Shown here: piece by piece, positions 17,062 through 26,680 of the stretch
Layout of the letters: every line of letters starts with the position of its first letter
Numbering within the stretch: position 1 is the first letter of the stretch
Source of the DNA: Chryseobacterium sp. MFBS3-17
GTDB lineage: Bacteria > Bacteroidota > Bacteroidia > Flavobacteriales > Weeksellaceae
Direction: 5' to 3'
NCBI RefSeq assembly: GCF_020687745.1
Contig: NZ_JAJEWK010000005.1
Location: forward strand, 124,001 to 188,000
DNA: 64,000 bases
Position numbers and translations under genes: made by a program
Notes under the pieces: generated by a model
Database searches by the model: none
Seen by the model: only the letters and a program-made list of their open reading frames with translations
What the model was told of the DNA's origin: nothing

Positions 17062-18300
17062 TTATACATTTTTTACCGTCTTATTTTTGTTTCTGTGAAA
17101 CACCACATATACAAAATAGGCACTGGCAGCCATCAGTAAAAATCCTAGGAAAAAAGGTGCTCCCGGAAAGATAAACGGTGCCGAATCGTGCGTGAAATAG
17201 TAAAATACATTCGTCATCAGTGGCGGACCGATAATGGACGTGATGCTGACCACGGATGTGAGCGCCCCCTGAATATCGCCCTGCTCATCCGGTCTTACTT
17301 TGGATGAAATCACAGATTGCAGTGCCGGTCCCGCAATACCGCCCAGACAATAAATCAGCAAAATGGCAAACATCATCCACGGCTGGTTGGCAAATGCAAA
17401 CAGAATCATCCCGATGCAGTAAAAAACAATTCCATACAGAATACTGCGCTCTACGCCGAATCTGGGATGAACTTTACGAATCAGAAAACCCTGCACTACT
17501 GCTGTAATAGCACCCATGACCCCCAATGAAATCCCAACCATTTTTTCTTCCCAGCCGAAACGGTACATGGTGAAGAACGACCAGTTGGTCTGCACTGCAT
17601 GGGCTGCGATATAGACCAGAAACCAGGCCACCATCAGGTACATAATTTTCGGATACCTGCGGATATTGAGCAGTGAGCCTACAGGATTAGCCCGTTTCCA
17701 GTTAAACTCGCGGCGGTTTTTCACTTCCAGACTTTCAGGCAGTACAAAAATACCGTAAAGAAAATTCAGCAGGCACAATATTCCGGCTGCAATAAACGGC
17801 ACCCTGGCTCCATACTGGCCAAGCAATCCGCCCAGAACAGGACCCAGGATAAACCCCAGTCCGAAGGCAGCACCTATCATCCCAAAGTTCTTGGAGCGGT
17901 TGGTATCATCAGATATATCGGCAATATAAGCACTTGCTGTGGTGATACTTGCGCCGGTGATTCCGGAGAAAATACGGCCTACAAAAAGCCAGAAAATAGT
18001 TGGCGCCCAGGCCTGGATAAAGAAATTGAGTGCAAATCCCAGCAAGGCAAAAAGAATGACCGGCCTCCGGCCATATTTGTCACTGAGGTTGCCAAGCACC
18101 GGGGCAAAGAGAAACTGCATGAACGCATACACAAAACTGAGCCAGCCGCCGTACTGTGACGCCACACTGAGGTCTGCATTGTGAATAAGCTCCTGAATAA
18201 GTTTTGGAACCACAGGAATGACAATTCCCCACCCGGTAATATCAATGAGCAGCGTGATGAAAATAAATCCGACCGCTGCTGATTTTTTGTTCTTTTTCAC
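17062..18300 (-). CDS. Tet-type MFS drug/proton antiporter
   Basis: Major facilitator of the TCR/Tet (DHA1) group with 12 predicted helices, about 412 residues. Motif A is present as GNLSDKYGRRPV after helix 2, and the first helix ends FITLLIDITGWGIVIPVVPK, the usual start of this group. Members expel tetracycline or other compounds; the substrate is unknown here. The start is uncertain. I chose GTG 18298-18300 because the -7-like box TAACTTTG (18306-18313) lies 5 nt upstream and family members begin with the KKNKKS-type tail. ATG 18316-18318 (six residues longer) is the alternative. If the GTG is right the mRNA is leaderless. Confidence 0.85.
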   Translation of the reverse strand: MKKNKKSAAVGFIFITLLIDITGWGIVIPVVPKLIQELIHNADLSVASQYGGWLSFVYAFMQFLFAPVLGNLSDKYGRRPVILFALLGFALNFFIQAWAPTIFWLFVGRIFSGITGASITTASAYIADISDDTNRSKNFGMIGAAFGLGFILGPVLGGLLGQYGARVPFIAAGILCLLNFLYGIFVLPESLEVKNRREFNWKRANPVGSLLNIRRYPKIMYLMVAWFLVYIAAHAVQTNWSFFTMYRFGWEEKMVGISLGVMGAITAVVQGFLIRKVHPRFGVERSILYGIVFYCIGMILFAFANQPWMMFAILLIYCLGGIAGPALQSVISSKVRPDEQGDIQGALTSVVSITSIIGPPLMTNVFYYFTHDSAPFIFPGAPFFLGFLLMAASAYFVYVVFHRNKNKTVKNV

Positions 18301-18305
18301 GGCGG

Positions 18306-18313
18306 CAAAGTTA
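18306..18313 (-). promoter_or_regulatory. Possible -7 box of the MFS gene
   Basis: TAACTTTG matches TAnnTTTG and ends 5 nt before the GTG at 18298-18300. If ATG 18318 were the true start this box would be inside the gene, so box and start codon must be judged together. Confidence 0.4.
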
Positions 18314-18448
18314 CGCATTAAAACCCTCAGAAAATGAAGCACAGCATGTGAAATTTTTCTTAAAGTATAGTACCTTATTACAACTCTTTCTCACTGACAG
18401 CGGTCCCGTTTCCATTAACATTCATCATTAATTCCGGAAGACGGCCAC

Positions 18449-18480
18449 AAAAAAAACCGTCTTTGCAAGGAAAGACGGTT
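18449..18480 (-). terminator. Terminator of secDF
   Basis: 10-bp perfect stem (AACCGTCTTT at 18455-18464 with AAAGACGGTT at 18471-18480, loop of 6). On the minus strand it is followed by a run of eight T. It lies 20 bp after the secDF stop codon. Confidence 0.9.
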
Positions 18481-18500
18481 GATATTAATGTTGTAGATGA

Positions 18501-21398
18501 TTAATCTTTGGTTACGGTTTCGGCATTCTTGTCTACACCCTTCACTCCTTTTTTCTTCAATAAGTCGTAAGATACTGCGGAAGCGATGAACCATGTAGAA
18601 TAGGTACCGAAAGCCACCCCTATGAGCAATGCAAACAGGAATCCTCTCAGGTTTTCTCCACCGAAGATGAAGATGGCCAGAATTACCAGGAATGTTGCAA
18701 AAGCCGTGTTAAAGGTTCTTCCCAATGTACTTGAAATAGAATCATTGAACAGGTTTTCCAGGGTAAGTGCCTTTTTATCTTTCAGATATTCACGGATTCT
18801 GTCAAAGATAATTACGGTATCGTTAATGGAGTATCCGAGTACAGTAAGCAATGCGGCCACGAAGTCCTGGTTGATCTCCATACTGAACGGCATGATGTTT
18901 TTCAGAAGTGAGTAAGCACCCAGAATTACAATGGCATCGTGAATCAATGAAGCTACAGCACCTGTAGAGAACTGCCATCTCTTGAAACGAAGCAGGATGT
19001 ACAGGAAGATTCCTGCCAGTGCAATAAATAATGCCAGCGCACCACCGGTCTTGATGTCATCGGCCACCGTAGGTCCTACCTTTACAGAGCTGATGATGCC
19101 CACCGGACTGTCACCTGCACCTTTAAACTTCTCCAGGGTAACATCTGCAGGAAAGAGCGGCTTCAGTCCTTCGTAAAGCTTCTGCTCCACTACCATATCA
19201 GATTCCACACTTTCTTCATTGATCTTATAGTCGGTGGTGATTTTCAGTTGGTCTGCTGTACCGAAGGTTTTCACATCTACAGCACTGCTTTCCCCATCTT
19301 CATTCACAAACATTTTCTGCAGGATTTCATCTGCATCTTCTGAACTCACAGGCTTGTCAAAACGCACCACATAACTTCTACCTCCGTTGAAATCTACCCC
19401 ATATCTATAACCTTGTGTAAAGATGGAAATCAGACAAACTGCTGTAATCAGGGCTGAAAATATATACGCATATTTTCTCTTTCCAATGAAATTGATCCAA
19501 GTGTTTCTGAACATGTTCTTGGTAAGCGGCGTCCATAAAGAAAGTCCTTTTCCTTTAGAAAGTCTGCTGAAAATCATGACTCTGGTAAGCAGTACGCAGG
19601 TAAACATAGACATCATAATACCTATTCCCAGGGTTACCGCAAATCCTTTGATAGGACCTGTACCGAAGATATAAAGTACAATGGCGGTAAGCAATGATGT
19701 AAGGTTACCGTCTATAATGGCCGACATGGAGAAGTTGAAACCTTCTTTATAGGCCTCTTTTATATTTTTTCCGAGGAAGAGTTCTTCCTTGGTTCTTTCA
19801 TATACAATTACGTTCGCATCAATGGACATGGCCATGGAAAGCACCACCCCGGCAATCCCCGAAAGGGTAAGCGTGGCATCTACAGAATCCATAATTCCCA
19901 TCAGATAGAACAGGTTAATGAGCATAGCAATCACCGCATACACTCCTGCACCGCCGTAGTAGAAAATCAGGTACACCACAATGACCAGAAATGCAACGAG
20001 GAATGACCACATACCGGACTGAATGGATTCTGCACCCAGTGAAGGTCCTACCACTTCTGCCTGTACAATTTTGGCACCGGCAGGCAGTTTACCTGCACCC
20101 AGCACATTCACCAGATCCTGGGCTTCGTCCTGAGAGAAGTTACCGGAAATCTGTGTTCTTCCGCTTGGAATTGCTTCGTTTACATTTGGAGCGGTGTACA
20201 CCACATTATCCAGAGTTACAGCCACCGGTTTGCCCACGTTCTTTTCGGTCATGGTTTTCCAGTCCTTGGCACCTTTGGAGTCCATCTGCATATCTACCAC
20301 CACTCTGCCAATCTGGTCATAGCTGATGTTTGCAGATTCTACTGCCCCGTCTACGGGTGCTTTCTGGGCTGCATTTCCACGGATGGCATACAGTACAAGA
20401 TTATTTTCGTTACCAACTTCCGGTTTGTAGCCCCACATGAACTGGGTGTACTTCAGGTTGGCCGGTCTCGCTTTGATGGCGATATCGCTTTTCAGTAAAT
20501 TGTTTACCGCTGCCGTATCAGAAAGTTTAATATTGGCTACACCGTTGGCTGCAAGGCTGTTCAGTTGCAGAAGTTCCATCACGTTGGTATTTTTGGCAAC
20601 CCCCATAGAGTCAGCTTTTATTGCTGCCAGTTGGTTCAGTTGTTCAAAATAAGGGAATACTTCCTGAATTTGCTGTACTTCCCAGAACTGCAGTTTTGCA
20701 GAGGTCTGAAGCATCTTCTTCACCCGGTCTATGTCTTTCACCCCCGGCATCTCCACAGCAATTCTTCCGGTTCCCGGCACCCGCTGAACGTTCGGCTGGG
20801 TGACACCCATTTTATCAATTCTGGTACGGATGACCTCATAGGCAGTTCCGGTAGAAAGTTCAATTCTGTTGGTTACAATTTTCTTTACTTCCTCATCGGT
20901 CGTATTGAATTTGATTTCAGAAAGATTTGGATTTCCAAAGATTTCAGGATCTGCCAGTTTCAGATTGGCGCCTTTCTCTTTGTTTACCGCATCAAACTGC
21001 ACAAAAAAGTTGCTGATATAAGAAGCAGTGGAGTTCTTCTGTGCCTCGTCTGTTCTGTTTAAAGCTTCAATTAAAATGGGATTATCAGAATAATTGGTCA
21101 GGTTGTTAATGAGATCTCTTTGGTTAATCTCCAACAACACGTTGATTCCTCCTTTCAAATCCAGCCCCAGTTTCATTTCTTTGTCCTTGGCTTTGCTGTA
21201 GTACAGTTTGGTAATCCCCAGGTTCAGCGTGTCTTTGGAGAGTCTGTCCAGCTCTTTTTGGTACTTTACCGGATCCCCGGCAGAAATGGCAGTGGCCTGC
21301 TTTTCAATCTTGCCCGCATACCATGTGGGAAGCAGTTCGTTGATGCATATTAATCCTAAAATAACTGCAACTAACGTGATAAATCCTTTTCCTTGCAT
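18501..21398 (-). CDS. secDF: Protein translocase subunit SecDF (fused SecD and SecF)
   Basis: Proton-driven accessory motor of the Sec translocon that pulls exported proteins across the inner membrane. It has 965 residues and is a fusion of SecD and SecF, common in Bacteroidota. After an N-terminal helix (residues 5-25), the SecD part has KLGLDLKGGINVLLE, a large periplasmic domain, then six helices with AGVVLSMAMSIDANVIVYERTKEE-type motifs (MAMSIDANVIVYERTKEE). The SecF part starts near residue 620 with GYRYGVDFNGGRSYVVRF and ends with its helices (GYSINDTVIIFDRIREY). The start is the ATG at 21396-21398. It is a single-gene unit with a -7 box upstream and a strong terminator. Confidence 0.97.
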   Translation of the reverse strand: MQGKGFITLVAVILGLICINELLPTWYAGKIEKQATAISAGDPVKYQKELDRLSKDTLNLGITKLYYSKAKDKEMKLGLDLKGGINVLLEINQRDLINNLTNYSDNPILIEALNRTDEAQKNSTASYISNFFVQFDAVNKEKGANLKLADPEIFGNPNLSEIKFNTTDEEVKKIVTNRIELSTGTAYEVIRTRIDKMGVTQPNVQRVPGTGRIAVEMPGVKDIDRVKKMLQTSAKLQFWEVQQIQEVFPYFEQLNQLAAIKADSMGVAKNTNVMELLQLNSLAANGVANIKLSDTAAVNNLLKSDIAIKARPANLKYTQFMWGYKPEVGNENNLVLYAIRGNAAQKAPVDGAVESANISYDQIGRVVVDMQMDSKGAKDWKTMTEKNVGKPVAVTLDNVVYTAPNVNEAIPSGRTQISGNFSQDEAQDLVNVLGAGKLPAGAKIVQAEVVGPSLGAESIQSGMWSFLVAFLVIVVYLIFYYGGAGVYAVIAMLINLFYLMGIMDSVDATLTLSGIAGVVLSMAMSIDANVIVYERTKEELFLGKNIKEAYKEGFNFSMSAIIDGNLTSLLTAIVLYIFGTGPIKGFAVTLGIGIMMSMFTCVLLTRVMIFSRLSKGKGLSLWTPLTKNMFRNTWINFIGKRKYAYIFSALITAVCLISIFTQGYRYGVDFNGGRSYVVRFDKPVSSEDADEILQKMFVNEDGESSAVDVKTFGTADQLKITTDYKINEESVESDMVVEQKLYEGLKPLFPADVTLEKFKGAGDSPVGIISSVKVGPTVADDIKTGGALALFIALAGIFLYILLRFKRWQFSTGAVASLIHDAIVILGAYSLLKNIMPFSMEINQDFVAALLTVLGYSINDTVIIFDRIREYLKDKKALTLENLFNDSISSTLGRTFNTAFATFLVILAIFIFGGENLRGFLFALLIGVAFGTYSTWFIASAVSYDLLKKKGVKGVDKNAETVTKD

Positions 21399-21424
21399 TA
21401 TATAACAACATTAAATTTAGGCCG

Positions 21425-21432
21425 CAAATATA
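21425..21432 (-). promoter_or_regulatory. Promoter -7 box of secDF
   Basis: TATATTTG, perfect TAnnTTTG match, 26 nt before the secDF ATG. Confidence 0.6.
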
Positions 21433-21604
21433 ATGTTTTTCTTCATACTTTTTATAATAATTTTAACAATTACCGGCTCTTTATGAGTAATAAATGTCCG
21501 GATTCTCAATTTATTCACAAATAATTAAAATCCAAAAATAAAATTCGTGATATAGAGCATAGCATAATATTTGCTGGTTTTTCGTACGCCAAATTCTCAT
21601 CATT

Positions 21605-22963
21605 ATGAAAAAGATTCTATTCATGATATGCATCTCCGTCTGCGCAGGTATGCATGCACAAACCGTAGTTTTACAGGAATTTGCAACCGGACTCAGCAAT
21701 CTGGTTGAAATTACACACGCCGGTGACAACCGCCTTTTTGCCGTACAGCAATCGGGGCAGATTAAAATTATTCAGCCATCCGGGGCCATTAATCTCACCA
21801 ACTTTCTGGACCTCTCCGGACTTGTGACCTTCGGGGGCGAAAGAGGTCTTCTGGGGTTGGCGTTTCACCCGCAGTTTGCATCAAATGGATATTTTTTTGT
21901 GTACTACAATAACAGTGTGGGAGATATTACCGTAGAACGCTATACCGTAAATGGGGTGAATCCGGATGTGGCCGATTCCGGTTCCGCAAAACAGATTCTG
22001 AGCATTCCGAAACCCTTCAGCAATCATAATGGCGGCAGTATGCATTTCGACAGTAACGGATATTTATGGATCAGCACCGGTGATGGCGGTGGCGGTGGCG
22101 ACCCCAATAATCTGGCACAAAATAAAAATTCGCTGCTGGGAAAAATGCTCCGTATTGATGTCAATACTACCGGCCCTTACAATATTCCGGCGGGTAATCC
22201 TTTCACAACTCCGGAAGGTGCACCTGAAATCTGGTCCTACGGCCTCAGAAACGCTTGGAAGTTTTCTTTTGACCAGCCGTCCGGGAATGTGATGATTGCA
22301 GATGTGGGTCAGAATCAGATTGAGGAAATCAACAGAATGCCGGTGACTCAGGCAGGGATCAACTATGGCTGGCGGTGCTATGAGGGCAACTCCTCCTATA
22401 ATACCACAGGCTGTGCCGCACAAAGTACCATGACCTTCCCGGTGACCAGTTATAACCATTCCGGTGGACGATGTTCCATAACAGGAGGTTATGTGTACCG
22501 GGGTACTCAGTATCCGGCATTTACCGGGAAATATTTTTTTGCAGACTATTGTTCCAACCAGATCGGGCTGATGCATGCTGATGATTCCATTACCTGGACA
22601 CCAGCGTTTGCCGGAAATAATTTCTCTACTTTCGGGGTGGATTCCGCTAACGAACTGTACGTAGCAGCGGTGAACAATGGAAAAATATACCGACTCACCA
22701 CCACCTCACTTTCTACCGACGAAACAGAAGCTATCACCCTTGAACTCTACCCGAATCCGGCATCAGAAATGGTATATGTAAGAGGTTTGAAGCCCGGGAA
22801 ATACCATGCAGAACTCATTACGGCAGATGGCCGCAAAGCAGGTGTGTTTTCACTTAATGAGCAACATGGTTTTGATATTAAGGGATTGAGTGCCGGACTG
22901 TACTTTGTGACCATCAGCTCAGAACACATGAAAGTGTATTCACAGAAACTGATGGTAAAATAG
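21605..22963 (+). CDS. Secreted PQQ-dependent sugar dehydrogenase with type IX sorting tail
   Basis: Six-bladed propeller of the soluble glucose/sorbosone dehydrogenase family, 452 residues. It has a signal peptide (1-19, ending HA-Q), then the GSDH domain (about 20-365) with GGERGLLGLAFHPQF, NHNGGSMHFDSNGYLWISTGDGG and EIWSYGLRNAWKFSFDQ, the latter holding the usual catalytic and PQQ-contacting residues. A linker leads to a C-terminal type A sorting domain (LYPNPASEMVYV to the end) that directs the protein to the type IX secretion system. The real substrate and cofactor of such flavobacterial members are mostly untested. It is a single gene; the upstream box AATATTTG deviates from consensus at one base. 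Confidence 0.9.
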   Translation: MKKILFMICISVCAGMHAQTVVLQEFATGLSNLVEITHAGDNRLFAVQQSGQIKIIQPSGAINLTNFLDLSGLVTFGGERGLLGLAFHPQFASNGYFFVYYNNSVGDITVERYTVNGVNPDVADSGSAKQILSIPKPFSNHNGGSMHFDSNGYLWISTGDGGGGGDPNNLAQNKNSLLGKMLRIDVNTTGPYNIPAGNPFTTPEGAPEIWSYGLRNAWKFSFDQPSGNVMIADVGQNQIEEINRMPVTQAGINYGWRCYEGNSSYNTTGCAAQSTMTFPVTSYNHSGGRCSITGGYVYRGTQYPAFTGKYFFADYCSNQIGLMHADDSITWTPAFAGNNFSTFGVDSANELYVAAVNNGKIYRLTTTSLSTDETEAITLELYPNPASEMVYVRGLKPGKYHAELITADGRKAGVFSLNEQHGFDIKGLSAGLYFVTISSEHMKVYSQKLMVK

Positions 22964-22987
22964 ACCATCATTATTCAAAAAACTCCA

Positions 22988-23014
22988 TAAAAAAACCCGG
23001 AAGTTATTTCCGGG
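22988..23014 (-). terminator. Terminator of hemN
   Basis: 7-bp stem (CCCGGAA at 22996-23002 with TTCCGGG at 23008-23014), loop of 5, followed on the minus strand by seven T. It starts 7 bp after the hemN stop. Confidence 0.88.
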
Positions 23015-23020
23015 GTGAAA

Positions 23021-24382
23021 TTAGATGGTCATTGAGAAAATTCGGGTCTCGGGTTTATTGCGCATCATGCGCAGGTCAAAGGTCATGGCTACATTTCGGG
23101 TAAACGCCCTGCCCTTTTCGGTAATTTTAATGGAACGGTCTGTGAGTTCTACCAGGCCGTCATTTTCCATTTCGCGCAATGCTTCCAGTGCGTTTTCAAG
23201 TTCCGGAAATGCGGTTTCCACATCCCAGGAAGTCTCCAGACGGCACATCAGATTTAGGATGTGACGACGTATGGTTAAATCTTCCTGATTCAGAATATGT
23301 CCTTTAGTCACCGGAATGATTCCTTCATCTACCAGTTTCTGGTACTCCTCCACTGTTTTATTGTTTTGGGCAAAAGCATACCAGGAATCAGAAATAGAAC
23401 TCATTCCCAGACCAATCATCAGCTGTGTTTTGCTGGATGAATATCCCATAAAGTTCCGGTGAATATCGCCTGAAATCATAGACTGGTACAAATCATCATG
23501 CTCCAGTGCGAAATGATCCATGCCCACTTCTATATAGCCGAGATCTTCCAGCAGCTGCTTGCCGTTTTCATAGAGCTTACGTTTTTCCTCACCACTGGGG
23601 AGGTCATTTTCATCAAATCCGCGCTGTCCTACTCCTTTAATCCATGGCACGTGGGCATAGGAATAAAATGCCAGCCGGTCCGGCTTCAGTTCCAGGGTTT
23701 TGCGGATGGTGTATTCCATTTTTTCCCAGTTGTGAAAAGGCAGACCGAATACCAGATCATGGGAAACCCCTTTATAACCAATTTCACGTGCCCAGCGGGT
23801 CACGCGCTCCACGTTTTCAAACGGCTGAATACGATTGATGGCTTTCTGAACCTGCGGGTCATAATCCTGAACGCCAAAACTGCATCTGCGGAACCCCAGA
23901 TCATACAGGGTCTGCAAATGCTCACGGGTAGTATTATTGGGGTGACCTTCAAAAGAAAACTCCGGATTCTCGGCTATTTCTGCTTTGGCAAAAATGCCCT
24001 CCAGCAAAGTCCTGAGGTTTTCCGGCGAGAAAAATGTGGGGGTTCCCCCACCCATGTGCAGTTCTTTTATTTTTGGCTTTTTACCCAGCAGATGCAGATA
24101 CAGATCCCATTCTTTCAAAACAGATTCCAGATAAGGCGTTTCCACCGAATGTTGCTTGGTGATGCGCTTGTGGCAGGCACAGAAGGTGCACAGTTGCTCA
24201 CAGAACGGCAGGTGAATATAGATGGAGATTCCTTCGGAATCATTGGTTTCATTAAAAGAGCGGATGACCGAAGACCTCCAATGTTCCGCAGTGAAAGCAG
24301 CCTCGTCCCAAAAGGGAACCGTAGGATAAGAAGTATATCGGGGTCCGGGAATATTATATTTATCAATTAAAGAATTCTTCAT
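23021..24382 (-). CDS. hemN: Oxygen-independent coproporphyrinogen III oxidase
   Basis: Radical-SAM enzyme that converts coproporphyrinogen III to protoporphyrinogen IX in haem synthesis without oxygen. It has 453 residues, typical of true HemN rather than the shorter HemW. The 4Fe-4S motif CEQLCTFC is at Cys61, Cys65 and Cys68, followed by Cys70; GPRYTSYPTVPFW near the N-terminus and HMGGGTPTFFSPENL are HemN-type. I chose ATG 24380-24382. The frame is open upstream to 24430, but that part overlaps the promoter. The -7 box TATTTTTG is at 24420-24427, and the dyad GTTTG-CA-CAAAC (24399-24410) lies just after the expected transcription start. Confidence 0.95.
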   Translation of the reverse strand: MKNSLIDKYNIPGPRYTSYPTVPFWDEAAFTAEHWRSSVIRSFNETNDSEGISIYIHLPFCEQLCTFCACHKRITKQHSVETPYLESVLKEWDLYLHLLGKKPKIKELHMGGGTPTFFSPENLRTLLEGIFAKAEIAENPEFSFEGHPNNTTREHLQTLYDLGFRRCSFGVQDYDPQVQKAINRIQPFENVERVTRWAREIGYKGVSHDLVFGLPFHNWEKMEYTIRKTLELKPDRLAFYSYAHVPWIKGVGQRGFDENDLPSGEEKRKLYENGKQLLEDLGYIEVGMDHFALEHDDLYQSMISGDIHRNFMGYSSSKTQLMIGLGMSSISDSWYAFAQNNKTVEEYQKLVDEGIIPVTKGHILNQEDLTIRRHILNLMCRLETSWDVETAFPELENALEALREMENDGLVELTDRSIKITEKGRAFTRNVAMTFDLRMMRNKPETRIFSMTI

Positions 24383-24398
24383 ATGCATTACTGCTGTG

Positions 24399-24427
24399 GT
24401 TTGCACAAACAGTAGTTTGCAAAAATA
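24399..24427 (-). promoter_or_regulatory. hemN promoter with dyad
   Basis: TATTTTTG (24420-24427, minus strand) fits the -7 element. Downstream, at 24399-24410, the palindrome GTTTGCACAAAC lies between transcription start and ATG, with a further half-site GTTTGC at 24415-24420. A repressor or oxygen-responsive regulator could bind here; none is identified. Confidence 0.5.
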
Positions 24428-24558
24428 CAAAATAAAAACCGGTGCTTCAGAATGCAGGGAGGTTGATTTGTGTCATACTTGAATATTCGGAGTAGGCAAT
24501 GAGCTGAGCAGGATTCAAAAATATTGGCTATATTTATTCTTGATAAACTTACCTTAAT

Positions 24559-25087
24559 ATGAAGGTTATATTCAAATTGTTGTCTGTTCTGATCATTACA
24601 CTGTCAGCTGTAATTATTGCCTCTTTGTTCGGTGCTGCGCACAATCAGATCTCATTCACGGTTTCAGATGAGTTCTTCAGTGCTTATCTGTCCGGTCATA
24701 CCGGTGTTGGTTATTGGGGATTTACTTCTCCCAGAACTGAAGCAGCTTTAATAGGAGTTGTAGGCTCATGGTGGGTTGGCCTAATTACAGGTATTATTTA
24801 TTCGTTAATTTTTTTGTTACTGAAAGAAAAAATACGCTATACACATATTTTCAATGCTTTTGTCATTAACATCGCTGCCACTCTTGCCGCCAGTTGCATT
24901 GGTTTTTTACTGGAAAGTTTTATTCCGTGGAATAAATCTAATGTTATGGATGGATTTTGGAATCAATGATCCACAAAAGTATGTACAGGCTACTTACATG
25001 CATGAAGGAGGTTACATCGGTACCGTTATAGGTTTTATAGCCGGTATGATTTATCTTTTTTCCTTTCTAAAATATATAAGGTCATGA
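24559..25087 (+). pseudogene. Small membrane protein, frameshifted
   Basis: I do not recognise the family. The first frame (to 24969) gives three hydrophobic helices: about residues 5-25, 68-90 and 97-117. It then ends at a TGA after DGFWNQ. The next frame continues naturally as GINDPQKYVQATYMHEGGYI with a fourth helix (GTVIGFIAGMIYLFSFL) to 25087. Removing one T from the TTTT at 24955-24958 joins them as VMDGFGINDPQ, a protein of about 175 residues. The end overlaps the start of the next gene (ATGA), so the pair was an operon. The next gene is frameshifted as well. The region is more AT-rich than its surroundings. Confidence 0.7.
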
Positions 25088-25528
25088 ATGTTCAGAATCT
25101 TATTGAAATGAATAATGTTGGTATTGTGGTCGATAATCTGGACAACTGCATTGAATTTTTTAGTGAAATTGGTCTTGCTCTGGAAAACCGGATGTATATT
25201 GATGATGAATGGGCAGGGAAAGTGACGGGAATACCAAATCAAAAGGTTGAAATCGCCATGATGGTGACTCCCGATAGTCACAGCAGGATTGAACTTACGA
25301 AATTTCATCATCCTGCAATCCTATCTGATCACAGAACGGCGGAGGTTAATTCTGGGCTATCTGCGCATCATGTTCCGTGTTCGCAATCTGGATGAAATGG
25401 TGATGAGGCTGCAGGAAAAAGGTTACGAACTGGAGGGTGAAATGGTAAACTATGAGAACATTTACTGTTTATGCTATAGCCGGGGTGCAGAAGGAATTTT
25501 AGTAGGGTTGGCCGAGCGGCTGACCTAA
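25084..25528 (+). pseudogene. VOC (glyoxalase/bleomycin-resistance) family protein, frameshifted
   Basis: Vicinal-oxygen-chelate fold protein of about 147 residues if intact. The first frame covers the start of the domain (MNNVGIVVDNLDNCIEFFSE, then MMVTPDSHSRIELTKFHHP) and runs off frame after EVN. The second frame resumes with LGYLRIMFRVRNLDEM, then NYENIYCLCYSRGAEGILVG to the stop. The shift lies within 25349-25352; removing one T there gives EVNLGYLRIMF. Members act as glyoxalases, dioxygenases or antibiotic-binding proteins, and the role here is unknown. It shares an ATGA overlap with the preceding broken membrane-protein gene. Confidence 0.75.
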
Positions 25529-25541
25529 TAACAGCCATTAC

Positions 25542-26549
25542 TTAAAACTCCATTTTCGCAATTTTTCCTTTGCCGGCCAGAATCAGGGTACTGGCATTCA
25601 GCCATTCGCATACGTAAAAACCTTTTTCTTCTGAAATCCGGATCCATGTCTGGCCATAATCATGAGAATACTCCACCTGCTGATCGCCCACGGCTACAAT
25701 TTCGCGCCCGCCGCTGTCCGGTCTTATTTTCACGCAGGTTTTGTAGCCACCATTCTTCCCGCTGGCCTGTATCTGCCACGTCTGGCCGCCGTCACTGGTG
25801 GTAGCAATATTGTTGATGTTTGCCTCCTGCCGGGTATAATCGCCACCCACCGCAATGCCGAATTGTTCATCCAGAAAATCAATGGAATAAATCCCTGCTG
25901 ATCCGGAATCCTGTACGAAACCGGTTTCAAAAATTTCCGCTGACTGCTGCTGGAGATCAAACCTGAAAATCCTGGCAGATCCGCCGCCCGTACCCAGCCA
26001 CAAGTACTTCCCTGCTGAAGCAAGATTGGAATTACTGGCTGCAAAAGCCGCTTCTCCTTTATTCATTTTTAAAGGCGGCTTGCGGTAAAAAGCAAAGGAA
26101 TTCTGCTCCGGAAGGATTTGCAGGAGTTTCAGATTCAGACTTTCATCTGCGTCGCTGAATGCATATGCTTTCTGTCCATTCACAAAGTGCATCGCATCGT
26201 AGAAAGCAGTCCTGGCGGTGTCTGTAAATACAATCTGATGAGTTAAATCCCGTTTGCTGATTTTAAAAAGATGCGCCGGACTTTCAATATTAATGGCATA
26301 AAATGAGGTGCGGTCCTGCGCCAGCGTTCTGAACTGCAATTGCTGATCTGAAAGCCGGATTTGCCTCTGATCTGCCGGACTCAAAATATTCACATAGCCG
26401 AATTTTGAATCCGTACCTGCATACCACACCTTTTGATCTTCCAGCACAATTGCGCGGATGCTGATGCTGTCTTCCAGTAAAATTTTAACCTGCTGTGCAG
26501 AAAAGGTGGCAGCCCAGATCGACAACAAAAATAAACCCAGTTTTTTCAT
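25542..26549 (-). CDS. Exported beta-propeller protein with BNR/sortilin-type repeats
   Basis: Secreted or periplasmic protein of 335 residues with a signal peptide (1-18, ending TFSA). The repeat-rich body contains the Asp-box motif TTSDGGQTWQI near residue 262 and a second, YSHDYGQTWIRI, near 305, typical of photosystem-stability-factor-like and sialidase-type propellers. No catalytic residues can be assigned, so a scaffold or binding role is as likely as an enzyme. It ends convergently 13 bp after the broken VOC gene. Upstream, TACTTTTA deviates from the -7 consensus at one base. Confidence 0.75.
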   Translation of the reverse strand: MKKLGLFLLSIWAATFSAQQVKILLEDSISIRAIVLEDQKVWYAGTDSKFGYVNILSPADQRQIRLSDQQLQFRTLAQDRTSFYAINIESPAHLFKISKRDLTHQIVFTDTARTAFYDAMHFVNGQKAYAFSDADESLNLKLLQILPEQNSFAFYRKPPLKMNKGEAAFAASNSNLASAGKYLWLGTGGGSARIFRFDLQQQSAEIFETGFVQDSGSAGIYSIDFLDEQFGIAVGGDYTRQEANINNIATTSDGGQTWQIQASGKNGGYKTCVKIRPDSGGREIVAVGDQQVEYSHDYGQTWIRISEEKGFYVCEWLNASTLILAGKGKIAKMEF

Positions 26550-26619
26550 ACTTGTAAAAGTACAGAATCTGAATTATTATGAGCAATAATAATGCAGCCA
26601 TTACAGAGTTTATCCAGGC

Positions 26620-26660
26620 TAAAAATCAAAAATCCGTTCCGGCAAATGCTGGAACGGATT
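26620..26660 (-). terminator. Terminator of the amino-acid permease gene
   Basis: 10-bp perfect stem (AATCCGTTCC at 26631-26640 with GGAACGGATT at 26651-26660) with a 10-nt loop. On the minus strand it is followed by the T-rich run TTTTTGATTTTT. It lies 21 bp after the permease stop codon. Confidence 0.85.
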
Positions 26661-26680
26661 ATTCTGTTTTGGAACAACTT

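Noticed and set aside
23498-24370. Plus-strand open frame of about 290 codons opposite hemN
   Set aside because: Antisense shadow; composition biased to Phe and Gln, no domain or promoter.
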